Positions 1-10,124 of a stretch of 64,000 bases of DNA are shown here, piece after piece (position 1 is the first letter of the stretch; each line of letters starts with the position of its first letter). A model generated the notes under the pieces. It searched no databases and was not told the DNA's origin. It saw only the letters and a program-made list of their open reading frames with translations. The stretch is from Anthoceros angustus (Eukaryota; Streptophyta; Anthocerotopsida; Anthocerotales; Anthocerotaceae). The DNA lies in the NCBI GenBank assembly GCA_010909165.1, contig MU008172.1, forward strand, positions 806,001 through 870,000. Direction: 5' to 3'. A program made the position numbers and the translations under genes.

Positions 1-37
1 GATTCAAGTTTGATCGCTGTTGCGTTTGGGTGGCGGG

Positions 38-973
38 ATGACCGCCGGGGCGAAGCAGACCGGGGTGGTGAGCGTGGATTCGGGGCACCAAGACGTGGTG
101 CACGATGTGGCTCTGGACTACTTCGGGAAGCGCATGGCATCGTGCTCCTCGGACCGCACCATCAAGATCTTCAGTCTGGGCGTCGGCAGTGAGCCTCCGG
201 TATTGCTCACCACTCTCACGGGCCACGAAGGCCCCGTCTGGGAGGTGGCTTGGGCGAACCCTAAGTATGGAAACATCCTCGCCTCCTGCTCTTACGATAA
301 CAAGGTGATCCTGTGGAAGGAGGGAGCTGAGAATGAGTGGTCACAGTGGTATGTGTTCCAGGAGCATTCCTCCTCGGTGAACAGCATCAGCTGGGGGCCA
401 CATGAGTTTGGCTTGTCCCTGGCGTGCGGATCTTCGGATGGCACTATATCCGTGCTCACGCACAAGGCCGACTTGCAGTGGGAGAGAACCAAGATCGAGC
501 AAGCTCACACCTTTGGAGTTACGTCCGTTTCCTGGGCTCCGGCCACAGCTCCGGGCTCGCTAGTGGGTGGGGATAACACTGGCCCAGTGAAGAAGCTTGT
601 TTCTGGGGGCTGTGACAACACTGTCAAGGTCTGGAAGTATTCCGACGGGGGTTGGAAGCTGGACTGTTTCCCGCCTCTGGCCAACCACACGGATTGGGTG
701 CGGGATGTTGCCTGGGCTCCCAATCTAGGGTTGCCCAAGTCTACCATCGCCAGTGCTTCGCAGGATGGCACCGTTATCATCTGGACGCAAGCCAAGGAAG
801 GGGACCAGTGGGAAGGGAATGTGCTGCATGATTTTAAGACTCCCACTTGGAGAGTTAGCTGGTCATTGACGGGGAATATCTTAGCTGTGTCTGACGCTAA
901 CAATGATGTGACCTTGTGGAAGGAAGCTGTAGATGGGCAGTGGAGCCAGGTGTCCACCGTACACAAGAGCTAA
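38..973 (+). CDS. SEC13: SEC13-like WD40 protein, intronless
   Basis: One open frame of 311 codons from the ATG at 38 to the stop at 971-973; a TTG further upstream is in frame but not needed. The protein starts with the SEC13 signature (SGHQDVVHDVALDYFGKRMA, about residues 15-34) and has six WD40 blades, each closing with a W-[KT]-type strand (for example VILWKEG, VKVWKYS, VIIWTQA). Length matches the family (about 300 residues). SEC13 is a shared scaffold of the COPII outer coat, the Y-complex of the nuclear pore and the SEA/GATOR complex, so it acts at ER exit sites and at the nuclear envelope. No intron is needed. Family assignment is strong; which complex dominates cannot be read from the sequence. 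Confidence 0.93.
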   Translation: MTAGAKQTGVVSVDSGHQDVVHDVALDYFGKRMASCSSDRTIKIFSLGVGSEPPVLLTTLTGHEGPVWEVAWANPKYGNILASCSYDNKVILWKEGAENEWSQWYVFQEHSSSVNSISWGPHEFGLSLACGSSDGTISVLTHKADLQWERTKIEQAHTFGVTSVSWAPATAPGSLVGGDNTGPVKKLVSGGCDNTVKVWKYSDGGWKLDCFPPLANHTDWVRDVAWAPNLGLPKSTIASASQDGTVIIWTQAKEGDQWEGNVLHDFKTPTWRVSWSLTGNILAVSDANNDVTLWKEAVDGQWSQVSTVHKS

Positions 974-1789
974 GGATCGGACCGTGTTGCAGGTCCAAAG
1001 GGCTTCCTTTGCCCACAGTAGGAGAACAGTGTTAGGAACAAAACAGCCCATTCAGCAGCTTCAACTTGTATTTGCTTTCCCCTCTGTAATGCCCTACTTA
1101 GCTTCGATGGTCTGTCCGGTGTTTGGACAATGCCTTGTTTCCTTCTTTGTAAGGCGGCCAATTCTTGAATTGTGTGCACGAATGTCCGATCATCTGGGCT
1201 CACCCCTTCTGCTTGCTTTCTGTCGTCAATCTGCAGAGTTTCCGCGAGCATTGCATTCCGTGATACAACATTGGGCTGCAACAATGTGGGGAACGTGTTT
1301 TCCACTTCCGCCACACGGATCTCACAGATAGTTTCATGAGTTTCTATGGCTTGTCCTGGCTTAATATTCCACTGAAGGCTAGTGCCTTAATCTACTTTAA
1401 GCGGTTCTATCTGCTATGAGACACCTGTGGTCTGTCATGGAGCACGACCCGAAGCATATCACGTAAGGGCTCTTGTTCTACATCGTCTGTTTCGGAATAT
1501 AGCCGTCCTCGGTCTGTTTTGGCATATATGTAGCCATTCGCAGAATGGTGACTGGAATTCTCAGGGCGAGACCTGGATGTGGAAAGCTGCAGGCTTGGGA
1601 AATTCTTGCAATCAATTTAGGTCTCGACATATGTATGTATGTACCTAGTACATAGGTAGTAAACGAGCCTTAATACAGAAATGGTTAGCTGAAGCTGCTG
1701 AAGCTCCGCAGCAACTTCAAGCCGGCGAGTGCTCTCGTCGTTGGCATGCGGAGCTACGAGGTGTGATAATTGATGTCAGCTCCCAGGTT
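974..1789. other. Intergenic: SEC13 3' region and ALG11 promoter
   Basis: About 0.8 kb with no supported gene. The short frames here have no recognisable domain. It should hold the SEC13 3' UTR and the ALG11 5' UTR and promoter. A short run of TATGTA/ACATAGGTA-type motifs lies near 1628-1660; similar ACATAGGTA-like strings recur across the window. Confidence 0.5.
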
Positions 1790-3841
1790 ATGATGTGGCC
1801 CAGAGGCGTGATATGGCTTGTTGCCGCTCTGGTGATGTTGGGCGCCCTGGGCGTGTCAGTTGTGTACCTTCTGATAGAGGTGGTGCGGAGGAAGCAACGC
1901 AAAGAGGTGGTCGGGTTCTTCCACCCCTTCACAAATGACGGTGGAGGAGGAGAGCGAGTTCTTTGGTGCGCTGTGAAAGCCATCCAGGAGCAATTTCCTG
2001 GAGTTAAGACGGTGATTTATACAGGAGATCCAGCTACTCCTCAATTTTTGGCCGACAGAGCGTTCAGGTTGTTCGGCGTGCAGCTTCCCTCACCTCCTGA
2101 GGTCTTGCCCTTGTCCTTGCCCCTTGCTCTTTCCCGTTCGACAGTTGTTCGTCAAGTCTTGATGGGCTGCATTTGCTCACGCCCCGTTTTGTGGGTGTAG
2201 GTTGTTCAGCTTAGAAGAAGGAAATGGGTGGAGGCGGCAACCTACCCTCGTTTCACTCTCATTGGGCAAAGCATCGGTTCTGTTATTCTTGGGTGGGAAG
2301 CCCTAGTGAAACAAAAACCTACGCTGCTCATAGACACCAGCGGATATGCATTCATCTACCCTCTTGCTCGTGCAGTTGGCTGTAAGGTTGTCTGCTATAC
2401 GCACTATCCAACCATCAGCTCCGACATGGTCTCTCGGGTGATGAACAGGGTGTCGACGTACAACAACAAGGGCATTGTTTCCAGATCGTAAGTCCAAATG
2501 GTTTTATGTTGGAAATGGTTAAACCTTGGGTTGGGCTCTCTTTGCTGGCATACTTGTTTGTGGAAGGATGTGACCACACCTTAAACTTCCCAGATTGTTG
2601 CTATCTACGGGGAAAACATTGTACTACAAGATGATGGCATGGGCGTATGGCCTGGCAGGCAAGTGTGCACACCTGGCCATGGTGAATTCTTCTTGGACTC
2701 AGGCGCACATTGTGAGTCTTTGGGGAATACCTGAGCGAACTGTGCTGGTGTATCCCCCATGCGACACCGTGTCACTACAGGTTGGTGTTTTGATGTGTGG
2801 TGGTATGCTTTTGGTGAGTTTGACACATGGCGTTGATTGTATTTTGTGGCACACAAGTGTACACGAGGGTTTTGTCCTTCCAATGGCATGCGGATGCAGG
2901 GCGGTGGTTGAATTTAGTGTTTGAATTTTGGGTGCAAGCAGGCGCTGCCGTTAGAGCGGTCCGAGAAGAATCGGTACGTCATATCTGTTGCACAGTTCCG
3001 TCCAGAAAAGGTGAGCGTCTGTGCGGTGAAACATGTGGGCGTGGGGCGAAGTTGCTTCACTTGATGACCCTTCGGCAGGGTGGCTTCCTGGCAGGCCCAT
3101 GAAGTTCAACTGCAAGCCTTCGCACTGGCTTTGAAGAGGTTGGAAAGGGGCGAAGGGGTTAACGTAAGCACGTCAGGGAAGCCACGGTTGAAGCTGGTAG
3201 GGAGTTGCCGAGACAAGGAAGATGAAGCCAGGCTGGAGGCTCTGCAAGTGAAGTGTGGGGAACTCGGGATTGCAGACGTGGTGGACATGTGCAAGAATGT
3301 GACATACGAGTGAGTGAAGGTTTTGGAAGGTTGTGTGGAATGGTAGTTTTGGTGCAAGCCAGTGTAGTGCAACTGGTAGCAGCGTGGTATGGGTGCAGTG
3401 AACTGAAGGCTCTGCTGGGAGGCGCAGTTGCAGGACTTCACACGATGGTGGATGAACACTTCGGCATCAGCGTGGTAGAGTACATGGCAGCAGGAGCGGT
3501 ACCCATCGGTAATGACTGACTGTAGTTTGGTTTCCGTTCCGTTGCGTTCCTTGGCTTGGCTTGGCTTTGTTAGTGACGTTTGCGTGGCTCCGTTTCCAGC
3601 TCATCGGTCAGCAGGGCCGAAATTAGATATCGTGCGGGAAGAAGGTGGGCAGCGGACGGGATTCCTTGCAGCGACAGTGGAGGAGTTTGCGGATGCAGTG
3701 TACGCCGTGTTGACCATGCCGGAGGCAGCGAGGGTGGAGATGGCGAGGGCCTCGAGGCAGCGTGCTGCACAATTCTCGGAAGCCAGGTTCGACGATGAGT
3801 GGAAGGCGGCCTTGAAGCCCCTGGGCGCGGAGTTGGTTTAG
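1790..3841 (+). CDS. ALG11: ALG11 alpha-1,2-mannosyltransferase, 7 exons
   Basis: GDP-Man:Man3GlcNAc2-PP-dolichol alpha-1,2-mannosyltransferase; it adds the fourth and fifth mannoses to the N-glycan precursor on the cytosolic face of the ER. Exons by phase: 1790-2101, 2201-2487, 2594-2780, 2942-3010, 3095-3309, 3399-3508, 3600-3841 (473 aa). One N-terminal membrane anchor lies at about residues 4-27, followed by the GT4 hallmarks: [50 protein letters not shown] and the donor-binding [13 protein letters not shown]. Introns are 69-161 bp, GT-AG. Two ATGs (1790, 1793) open the frame; a GTG further upstream was ignored. The full family domain order is present, so the gene looks intact. Confidence 0.93.
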
Positions 3842-4761
3842 GTGAGGAGTCGGAGGCACGGGTGGTGGTGTGATAAGCGAATTACGGTAGCGTACTCGAC
3901 ATGTAAATGTAGATGCAGGCAGTTGGCAGGTATGTACATACCTAGGGTGTGAAAAAACTGAGGGGGGTTTTATACCACCTTTTGGGCGACCCGGGTGTGC
4001 GTGTGCGAGTGCGAGTGCGAGTGCGACTGTACATATGGGAACGTACATAGGTGCGTGTGGAGTGCAGCGTACGCATGAAGAGGAGTGCCGAAGTTGAGTG
4101 TGGGTCCGACTCCAGCTCGTGCCCGTCCGTGTGTGGGAGTGGTGACGAGGGACCCGTGCGCAGTTTGCAGTTTGCAGTTTCGCGTTTAGCTCGCACTAAC
4201 TAGTCTAACAAGCGAAGGTTTGGCTTTGGCGTGGATGTTGCGGGTGGTTGGGGCTTGGCATTTGGAATGAAGGAGTAGGTCGGGCCCTCGGGGTGATCGT
4301 TGTTTGAAGCAGTGAGGGCGCACGTCCAGACTGACGACTGGCGACTGGCGAGATAAGGAGCAGCAGAAAGAAAGAAAGAGAGAGAATGAAAGAAAGGAAA
4401 CAATCCGGAGTTGTGTAGCGCATGGAAGAGGTTCATGAACACCCTTCACCTTCAGTACTGGAAATTCGGAGGCGGTGGACAGTGGGCAGTGGGCAGTGGC
4501 AGTGGCAGTGGCAACATGCAACACGCGTGGTACTTGGATTGTGGAGCGGTTGCTGTTGGGGTCCAGCGTCTCTAGGTCCAGGTCCAGGTCCAGGGGCGGC
4601 AGGCTGGGGTTGACGCCGACGCCCTGCCACTGTTTCGCGGTGGAGTTGAAGGGTAGGGTGGCGATCCCGATGCCATCTACATGCCGCATCTTTCCTTGCT
4701 CCGCTCCGCAGGGTGGGCTGTGATGAAGGCAAGAGGGGAGAGGGAAGAGGGAGGCCCCACA

Positions 4762-4798
4762 CTCGCTGCTCGCTGCTCGCTGCTCGCTGCTCGCTGCA
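4762..4798. repeat. Heptamer tandem repeat (CTCGCTG)5
   Basis: Five near-perfect copies of a 7-bp unit, read directly from the sequence. It lies in the gene-poor gap and has no coding role. Confidence 0.85.
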
Positions 4799-5793
4799 CA
4801 TCCCTAGGGACATACGCATCCGACTGGTCCGTAACACCACACCAACCTGCTAAGGATCACGCCCTGGAGGCTGGCGCCCGTCCCATCCCATGCACTGCAC
4901 TTGGCCCTATCGGTAACTCTCCGTCAGATTGAGCGTGGGTCGACAGTCGAGGGAAGGCCAGAAAATGAGCACTGCACTCGCACCGTAAGCGAGTGACTGC
5001 CTCCAGCCCCGGATATGCGGATATGCGGATATGCGGACATGAGATATGCCCAATTTGCATTTTGCCTCATTTGCCGATTTGCCGATTTGCCGCAGCCTCC
5101 ATTTGTACCTCCCGGCGTCCCTTCACTCGCAAGTGCCCACCGATACTAACATCCCGTGAAGAAGATATGAGCTAGGTACATTGGTAGGTAGGTAGGTAGG
5201 CAGGTCTATCATGAAACCAAGACCTATCAAGTACTCCGCGTATCACCCAACATCGTACGTACATCTCAAAATTCACCATATTTACCAGATTTCTTTTTTT
5301 CCCTTTGCGTTTGCACCATATTTGTTACGGCAGGCAGTTACTGTGAGAGAATCGTGACCTCGTGTGTTAACAGCCTGCCGCCTGCCTTGTTTGTTTGGGG
5401 TTGTGGTAGCAGTGCTGTACACTACATATCCACGCATGTATGTACATACATGGGTCTGTTTATGTGTGTTGAAGTCGTTTGTGCATGCGTGATAAAAAGT
5501 GACAGGAGCAAGGCGAACGGCGAAAGGCGCAGGGCTCAGGGCGCAGGGCGCAAGGCGCAAGGCGCAAGGCGCAAGCGGAAAGGGGAAAGGGGAAAGGCGA
5601 AATTCGCAAGACGCAAGGCGAGGGAATGATTAGCACTCATGGCGCAGATAAGCACATTTAACACATGCAAAGGGATAATCAAGGAAGAAAGCGCCTTGAC
5701 CAGGGACACGTGGGCGTGGGCCCCGCACGGCACTGCACCCGCCGGGCAGGTGCGAGTGCGGCCTCGAGTCTGGACTTCTTCTATCCACCGGCG

Positions 5794-5863
5794 GCCTGTC
5801 GCCTGTCGCCTGGCACGCGGTCGACCTGCAGTCGAGATAGGCGCCAGGCGACAGGCGTCAGGC
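5794..5863. repeat. Inverted repeat with nested hairpin
   Basis: Arm 5794-5814 (GCCTGTCGCCTGTCGCCTGGC) is the reverse complement of 5843-5863 with one mismatch in 21. The 28-nt spacer holds a smaller inverted repeat (TCGAC at 5821-5825 against GTCGA at 5831-5835). Copies of the right-arm motif GGCGACA continue to about 5880 as a tandem run, so the hairpin may be a by-product of array expansion in opposite orientations. Confidence 0.8.
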
Positions 5864-5982
5864 GACAGGCGACAGGCGACGGGCGACTCGCTCCGGGAAC
5901 CTGGCGCTCCACCTCCACCGCTCCACCTCCAGCGGTCGAGCCGGCCCGATATTTCTACCAGGAGGTTCCTGGTTCCACCACC

Positions 5983-6180
5983 CAGGAGGCAGGAGGGCAG
6001 AAGGGCAGGAGGGCAGGAGGCAGGAGGCAGGAGGGCAGGAGGGCAGGAGGGCAGGAGGGCAGGAGGGCAGGAGGGCAGGCGGGCAGGAGGGCAGGAGGGC
6101 AGACGGGCAGGCGGGCAGGAGCGCAGGAGAGCAGGAGAGCAGGAGAGCAGGAGAGCAGGAGAGCAGGAGAGCAGGAGAGG
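5983..6180. repeat. 8-bp minisatellite AGGAGGGC to AGAGCAGG
   Basis: About 200 bp of an 8-bp unit. The left two thirds are AGGAGGGC with occasional 7-mers and C substitutions; the right end is AGAGCAGG. Because 8 is not a multiple of 3, all three frames repeat every 8 residues, which creates spurious Arg/Gly/Gln-rich open frames on the plus strand and Pro/Leu/Ser-rich ones on the minus strand. Confidence 0.9.
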
Positions 6181-6344
6181 CCAGCGGGCCGGAGGCCACG
6201 CTCACCACATGTGGAGATAGTCTACAGTGGACGTGTCCGGGTATGCGTATGCAGTAGGTACTACACAACTCCAAGCCGGTTTAGTGGCGGCCGGCACTCT
6301 CGCCTTCTCTTGCTGCCCACTGCCCAATGCCGATACACGCATTT

Positions 6345-6496
6345 CGCATTGCATTGCATTGCATTTCATTTCATTTCATTGCATTGCATTGCGTTCCAGG
6401 AGCATAACAAGGAGTGCTCTCGCCCTCGCTCTCGCTCGCCCCTCCCCCGTTTTCTTCTCGCATTTCCTTCTCTCTCTCTCTCTCTCTCTCTCTCTG
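6345..6496. repeat. Pentamer CATTG/CATTT array and (CT)n microsatellite
   Basis: Two simple arrays close together: about ten pentamers CATTG/CATTT at 6345-6395 and a CT dinucleotide run at 6468-6496. Confidence 0.85.
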
Positions 6497-7790
6497 CTCC
6501 CGCGCTAGTCCAGACTACTCGCTCTTCTCAGCGGCCGGTCTCCAGCTCTCGCTTCTCCAGTCCGCTTGTCCGCTTCGCTTCGCTTCGCTTCGCTGCTGTC
6601 CCCTCCTCCGCTCCCCAAGCTCCAGTGCCACTGCCGGCCTGGTCCCAGCCCGGGGCCGGGGAAAGGGAAGGGAAGCGCCTTGCAAGCCGCCTCCTGGCGT
6701 GCTGTGCATGGCATTGCCCCAACATGGGCACTACACAAGTGCGCAGGTTGAGATGCGGCTGCACTCTAATGTGATGCCCCCACAGTCTCCACTGCCAATC
6801 TGCCGCTGCTCCGCCGGATCTGCGCTTGCCTAGCCGCTCAGCTTGAGAGGGCCGGAGGCGGAGGCGGAGCCGGAGCCGGGGTTGGGAGGGAAGGCCCCCG
6901 TGCTGCTGCACACGGACAGCCTTGTGCCAATTACGTCCAAATGTGTGTCGCATCTGGGGGGTACTGGGCTTCTTTTGCTAGGGGATGTCATTGCTTGCTG
7001 CTGTGAGGCTGGACGTGTTTGTCACCCAGGACAGACCAGTACAGCCTGTGATTTTCACATGCACCTGCACTCCTAGTCCTATTTCTCCATCCGATTCAGC
7101 CTCCCGCCCACCTTGCTCAATTGAATGCTAGCTGTCACGCGGCTTCCAACTTCCACGCCCACTTGCCCCTTGCTTTTTCTGCTCTCGTCTCCTGCTTGCG
7201 CTTGCGTTTGCGTTTGCGTGCAACCTGTTGTGCAGCCTGGCTTCAATTTGCCGTTCAGGACCTGCAATCTTGGAGGGAAGACCGGGACGGGAAGGCGGGC
7301 CGGGCCGGGCCCCGGCTCCCGGACGGGACACCGGGCACCGGGCACCGGGCACCGGGCACTGGGGACTCCGCACCAGCTTCTTGGATCCCCTTATGCTTCT
7401 TGCTTGCTGGACCAGGAGGACTAGGACCAGGAATGAATGTGGTTGCCGTGCTGGGTTGCAGCTGCGGGCTGGCATTGACCGTGTCTTGAATGTCCTCAGC
7501 TGCCCCTGGTGGTTGGGGTGCCGCTCCCGTCTTATGTGACGCCATTCTTGTTGGCCGTTGCTTCTTCTTGACATCCACATCGCCGGGGGACGGGGGCTGG
7601 GAACCGGGTGCCGGGTGCCGGGGCCGGGGGCCGGGGGCCGAGTGCCGGGTGCCGGGGACCGGGGCCTGGGCTGCCTTTCAAGGACGAACTCTCACTGCTG
7701 CTACTAGCTGCTGCCGTCCCAGTCCGGGTCCAGGACTCACCCACAATTGCCCGCTCAGGGGTCCAGCGGGGAGCAACACCATTGGCTGCA

Positions 7791-9284
7791 ATGGAGGAGC
7801 TGTTGCCGGCCTCCCTGCTCCAGGAAGTTCTGGCCCGCCTGAATGAAGAATCGGATTTGGCGCGCTGCAGCCTGGTGAGCAAGCGCTTCCTGGAAACGGT
7901 GCGCCAGCTCACGTCTGTCAAGCTTGTGTGCACCTATGCCCGCTTTCTCCAAACCAGGCGCCGGGCACCAGGGCAGGAGCAGGAGCAGGGCCTTGGTCAG
8001 GGCCTTGGTCAGGGGCAGGGCCTTGGGCAGGGGACGCTTAAGCCCACGCCCTTCAAGGCAATTGTGACGCGCACCGTGGTGCAGCGGCAGCGGGTGGAAT
8101 GCTTGACGCTGGAGATCGACGATGCCATCCAGAGGCAGCCCGACGAGGAGGAGGAGGCCAAGCTGAGCGACTTGTGGCTCACGGACCCCGCCTTTCTGCA
8201 CCACTGGGTGCCGCACATCGGAGCCTCGCTCAAATGTCTGTCCATTACGGATTTCGGCCACCAGGCGCAGGTGCATTCCTCGTGCATTCTGCCCATCCTG
8301 TCCGCCAATTGCAAACAGCTGCGCAAACTGGAGCTGGGCAACTTGCTCTTGCAGGATGCGTGCGCCGGGATGCTTCCGCTGCCGCATTTGACCAGCCTCA
8401 CCATGGAATGCGTGGGGATGGGGGACAAGGATCTGGCAGCCATCATGGGGAATGTGCCCGCCCTGGAGAGCCTGTCCCTGGTGAGCGTTTTCGGCCTCAA
8501 AGACCTCTGCGTGGAGGGCGCCTGCCTGCTCGCCTGCTGCCTGGTGCTCACCTCCACGCCTCTGGCCGTGGTGGTGCGGGCGCCCAAGCTGTCGGAGCTC
8601 CGGCTTCAGTTCCCCTGCCCCGGCCCCGACCGCCTCACCATCCAGGCTCCCATGCTGGCGTCTCTGGAGGTCTTCACCGACAAGCGCCCGGGGGCTGTCT
8701 TCGCGGTGGCCACCGCCTCTTTCCTCAAGACTCTCCTCGTCATCTCGCCGGACTTGACATGCGTCACGGACTTCTCCGGACCCGGGGGAGCCGTCTCCAT
8801 CTCCAACATGGTCTTCGAGGCGCCCATCTTGGCATTCGATGACGAGGGCGCCTGGGAGGGAATCCTCATCCAGCCCAGGGTGCGCCTTCCCAACTTCGCC
8901 CACATTTCCCAGGGCTTCCCGTGCTTGGACACCCTCTTCTTGGGGCCCGGATTGTGGTATGCCATGGAAACCGATGCGGACGCAAAGAAGCAGCTGGGGA
9001 TTCGGAGTACTGGTGGCCTTGGCACTGGCACTGGGTGGCCCATGTTGAGGAAGCTTGTGCTGCATGTTCTGCTCTTGAACTATGACTCGTCTCTGGACTT
9101 GCTGGCCTTCCTCGTCACATCCCTGCCCTCCCTCAAGACTCTGGAGATCTACTTTCACTGTGACAGCAAGTCTGCTGCCAAGGACCTTCTGCTTTCCAAC
9201 ATGGAGAAACGCTTTGCCCACGTCGCCTTCAAGTCGGGAACCTGGAAGGCTCTTGTGTGGTCGGACCACCTTCACCCCTTGTAG
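7791..9284 (+). CDS. F-box/LRR-type protein, intronless
   Basis: A single frame of 497 codons. The ATG at 7791 is chosen because it directly precedes an F-box (MEELLPASLLQEVLARLNEE..ARCSLVSKRF, residues 1-40); upstream in-frame sequence is low-complexity. The family acts as the substrate-binding subunit of SCF ubiquitin ligases, with the F-box binding SKP1. A Gln/Gly-rich tract of QGLG repeats follows at about residues 63-83. The rest shows irregular leucine-rich units (LRKLELGNLLL, LTSLTMECVGM, LESLSLVSVFGL, LKTLEIYF). The N-terminus and layout resemble the Arabidopsis At4g29420-type F-box/LRR proteins; this is recognition by eye. Substrate unknown. Confidence 0.85.
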   Translation: MEELLPASLLQEVLARLNEESDLARCSLVSKRFLETVRQLTSVKLVCTYARFLQTRRRAPGQEQEQGLGQGLGQGQGLGQGTLKPTPFKAIVTRTVVQRQRVECLTLEIDDAIQRQPDEEEEAKLSDLWLTDPAFLHHWVPHIGASLKCLSITDFGHQAQVHSSCILPILSANCKQLRKLELGNLLLQDACAGMLPLPHLTSLTMECVGMGDKDLAAIMGNVPALESLSLVSVFGLKDLCVEGACLLACCLVLTSTPLAVVVRAPKLSELRLQFPCPGPDRLTIQAPMLASLEVFTDKRPGAVFAVATASFLKTLLVISPDLTCVTDFSGPGGAVSISNMVFEAPILAFDDEGAWEGILIQPRVRLPNFAHISQGFPCLDTLFLGPGLWYAMETDADAKKQLGIRSTGGLGTGTGWPMLRKLVLHVLLLNYDSSLDLLAFLVTSLPSLKTLEIYFHCDSKSAAKDLLLSNMEKRFAHVAFKSGTWKALVWSDHLHPL

Positions 9285-10124
9285 CTTACTACGCTTCTCA
9301 TGGATCTATTTCCATTTTTTTGACTTGTGCAGGCGTGGGCGACGGGTGTTGTTTGTGTATGCTTGTGTTGTGTCTTCTTTTTTGGACAGGTGAGCTCCCA
9401 GGTTAGTATTTATGAATTGTGGATAGGTGAACGACAAGACTGATGAGCAATGGTCCCCAGTTTTCGTGGCGTGTGGGACGGGACAGCAGGGAGCAGTTCC
9501 CTCTGGGAAGTCGGAGCCGGCTTGCTTGCTCTTTGCCCGCAATGACACTGCAACACCAGTGCCCAGTTTTCGCAGAGGAGGTGATTCTTGAAGACACCTT
9601 GGCAGCATACTACAGTACATAGATTGATCCAACGTATATTAATAGCGTAGATTTGGTAGGTAGAGTTGAGGCATCCGGATGGGGCCTGCCCTGCCAGGCC
9701 CACAACATTTTATCCGACAAGCTGCGGATCGCCAGCCTTGTGTGCACGATTCCGCAGCAGGGACAAAATTTGAATAAATTGAAACACACAAGCTATTGCC
9801 TACTTCACTCTGCAACTTCGCATGATCCCAATCATTTGATCTGCGCTGGGGCGTGCCGCAGCCCGATCACAAGTCACAATCCTGGTGCTTCAGGGACTTC
9901 TTGCCCTGTGCAAGCGGATTACTGCTACGTCGTGCCACCAAGATGACAAGGGTGCTAACAGCCACCCACCTCCTTTCACGGTGGGCCAAGAAATGAACCG
10001 CCTCGGCATCAATCGGTGATTCAATAATGGAATATCACAGCTACAATGTGTCCTATCAACTAGCGCTGCCCGTCGGAAGTCCCCATCAATTACGCAGAGA
10101 CCCTTCACGCCTTCACAACCCGTA
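9285..10124. other. Intergenic between convergent F-box and ETL1 genes
   Basis: About 0.84 kb of 3' flanking sequence between two converging genes. No supported gene, RNA or repeat was seen; short frames lack domains. Confidence 0.5.

Larger units (their letters stand above)
3842..7790. other. Gene-poor, repeat-rich gap upstream of the F-box gene
   Basis: Almost 4 kb without a supported gene. It is full of short tandem arrays: a TCGCTGC heptamer near 4762-4798, GGATATGC near 5011-5036, GCGCAAG-like units at 5520-5620, an AGGAGGGC/AGAGCAGG array at 5983-6180, CATTG/CATTT pentamers at 6345-6395, a (CT)n run at 6468-6496 and GGGCACC/GGGTGCC-type runs at 7325-7365 and 7600-7670. Long open frames here (for example 5665-6774) are low-complexity by-products of the arrays. 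The last few hundred bases presumably carry the F-box promoter; no clear TATA box was identified. Confidence 0.7.

Noticed and set aside
5665-6774. 369-codon plus-strand frame
   Set aside because: Composition follows the 8-bp array in all frames; no domain, and the translation is periodic noise.
7755-9275. 506-codon minus-strand frame
   Set aside because: Antisense shadow of the F-box/LRR gene; His/Gln/Gly-rich with no domain, while the plus frame has a clear F-box.
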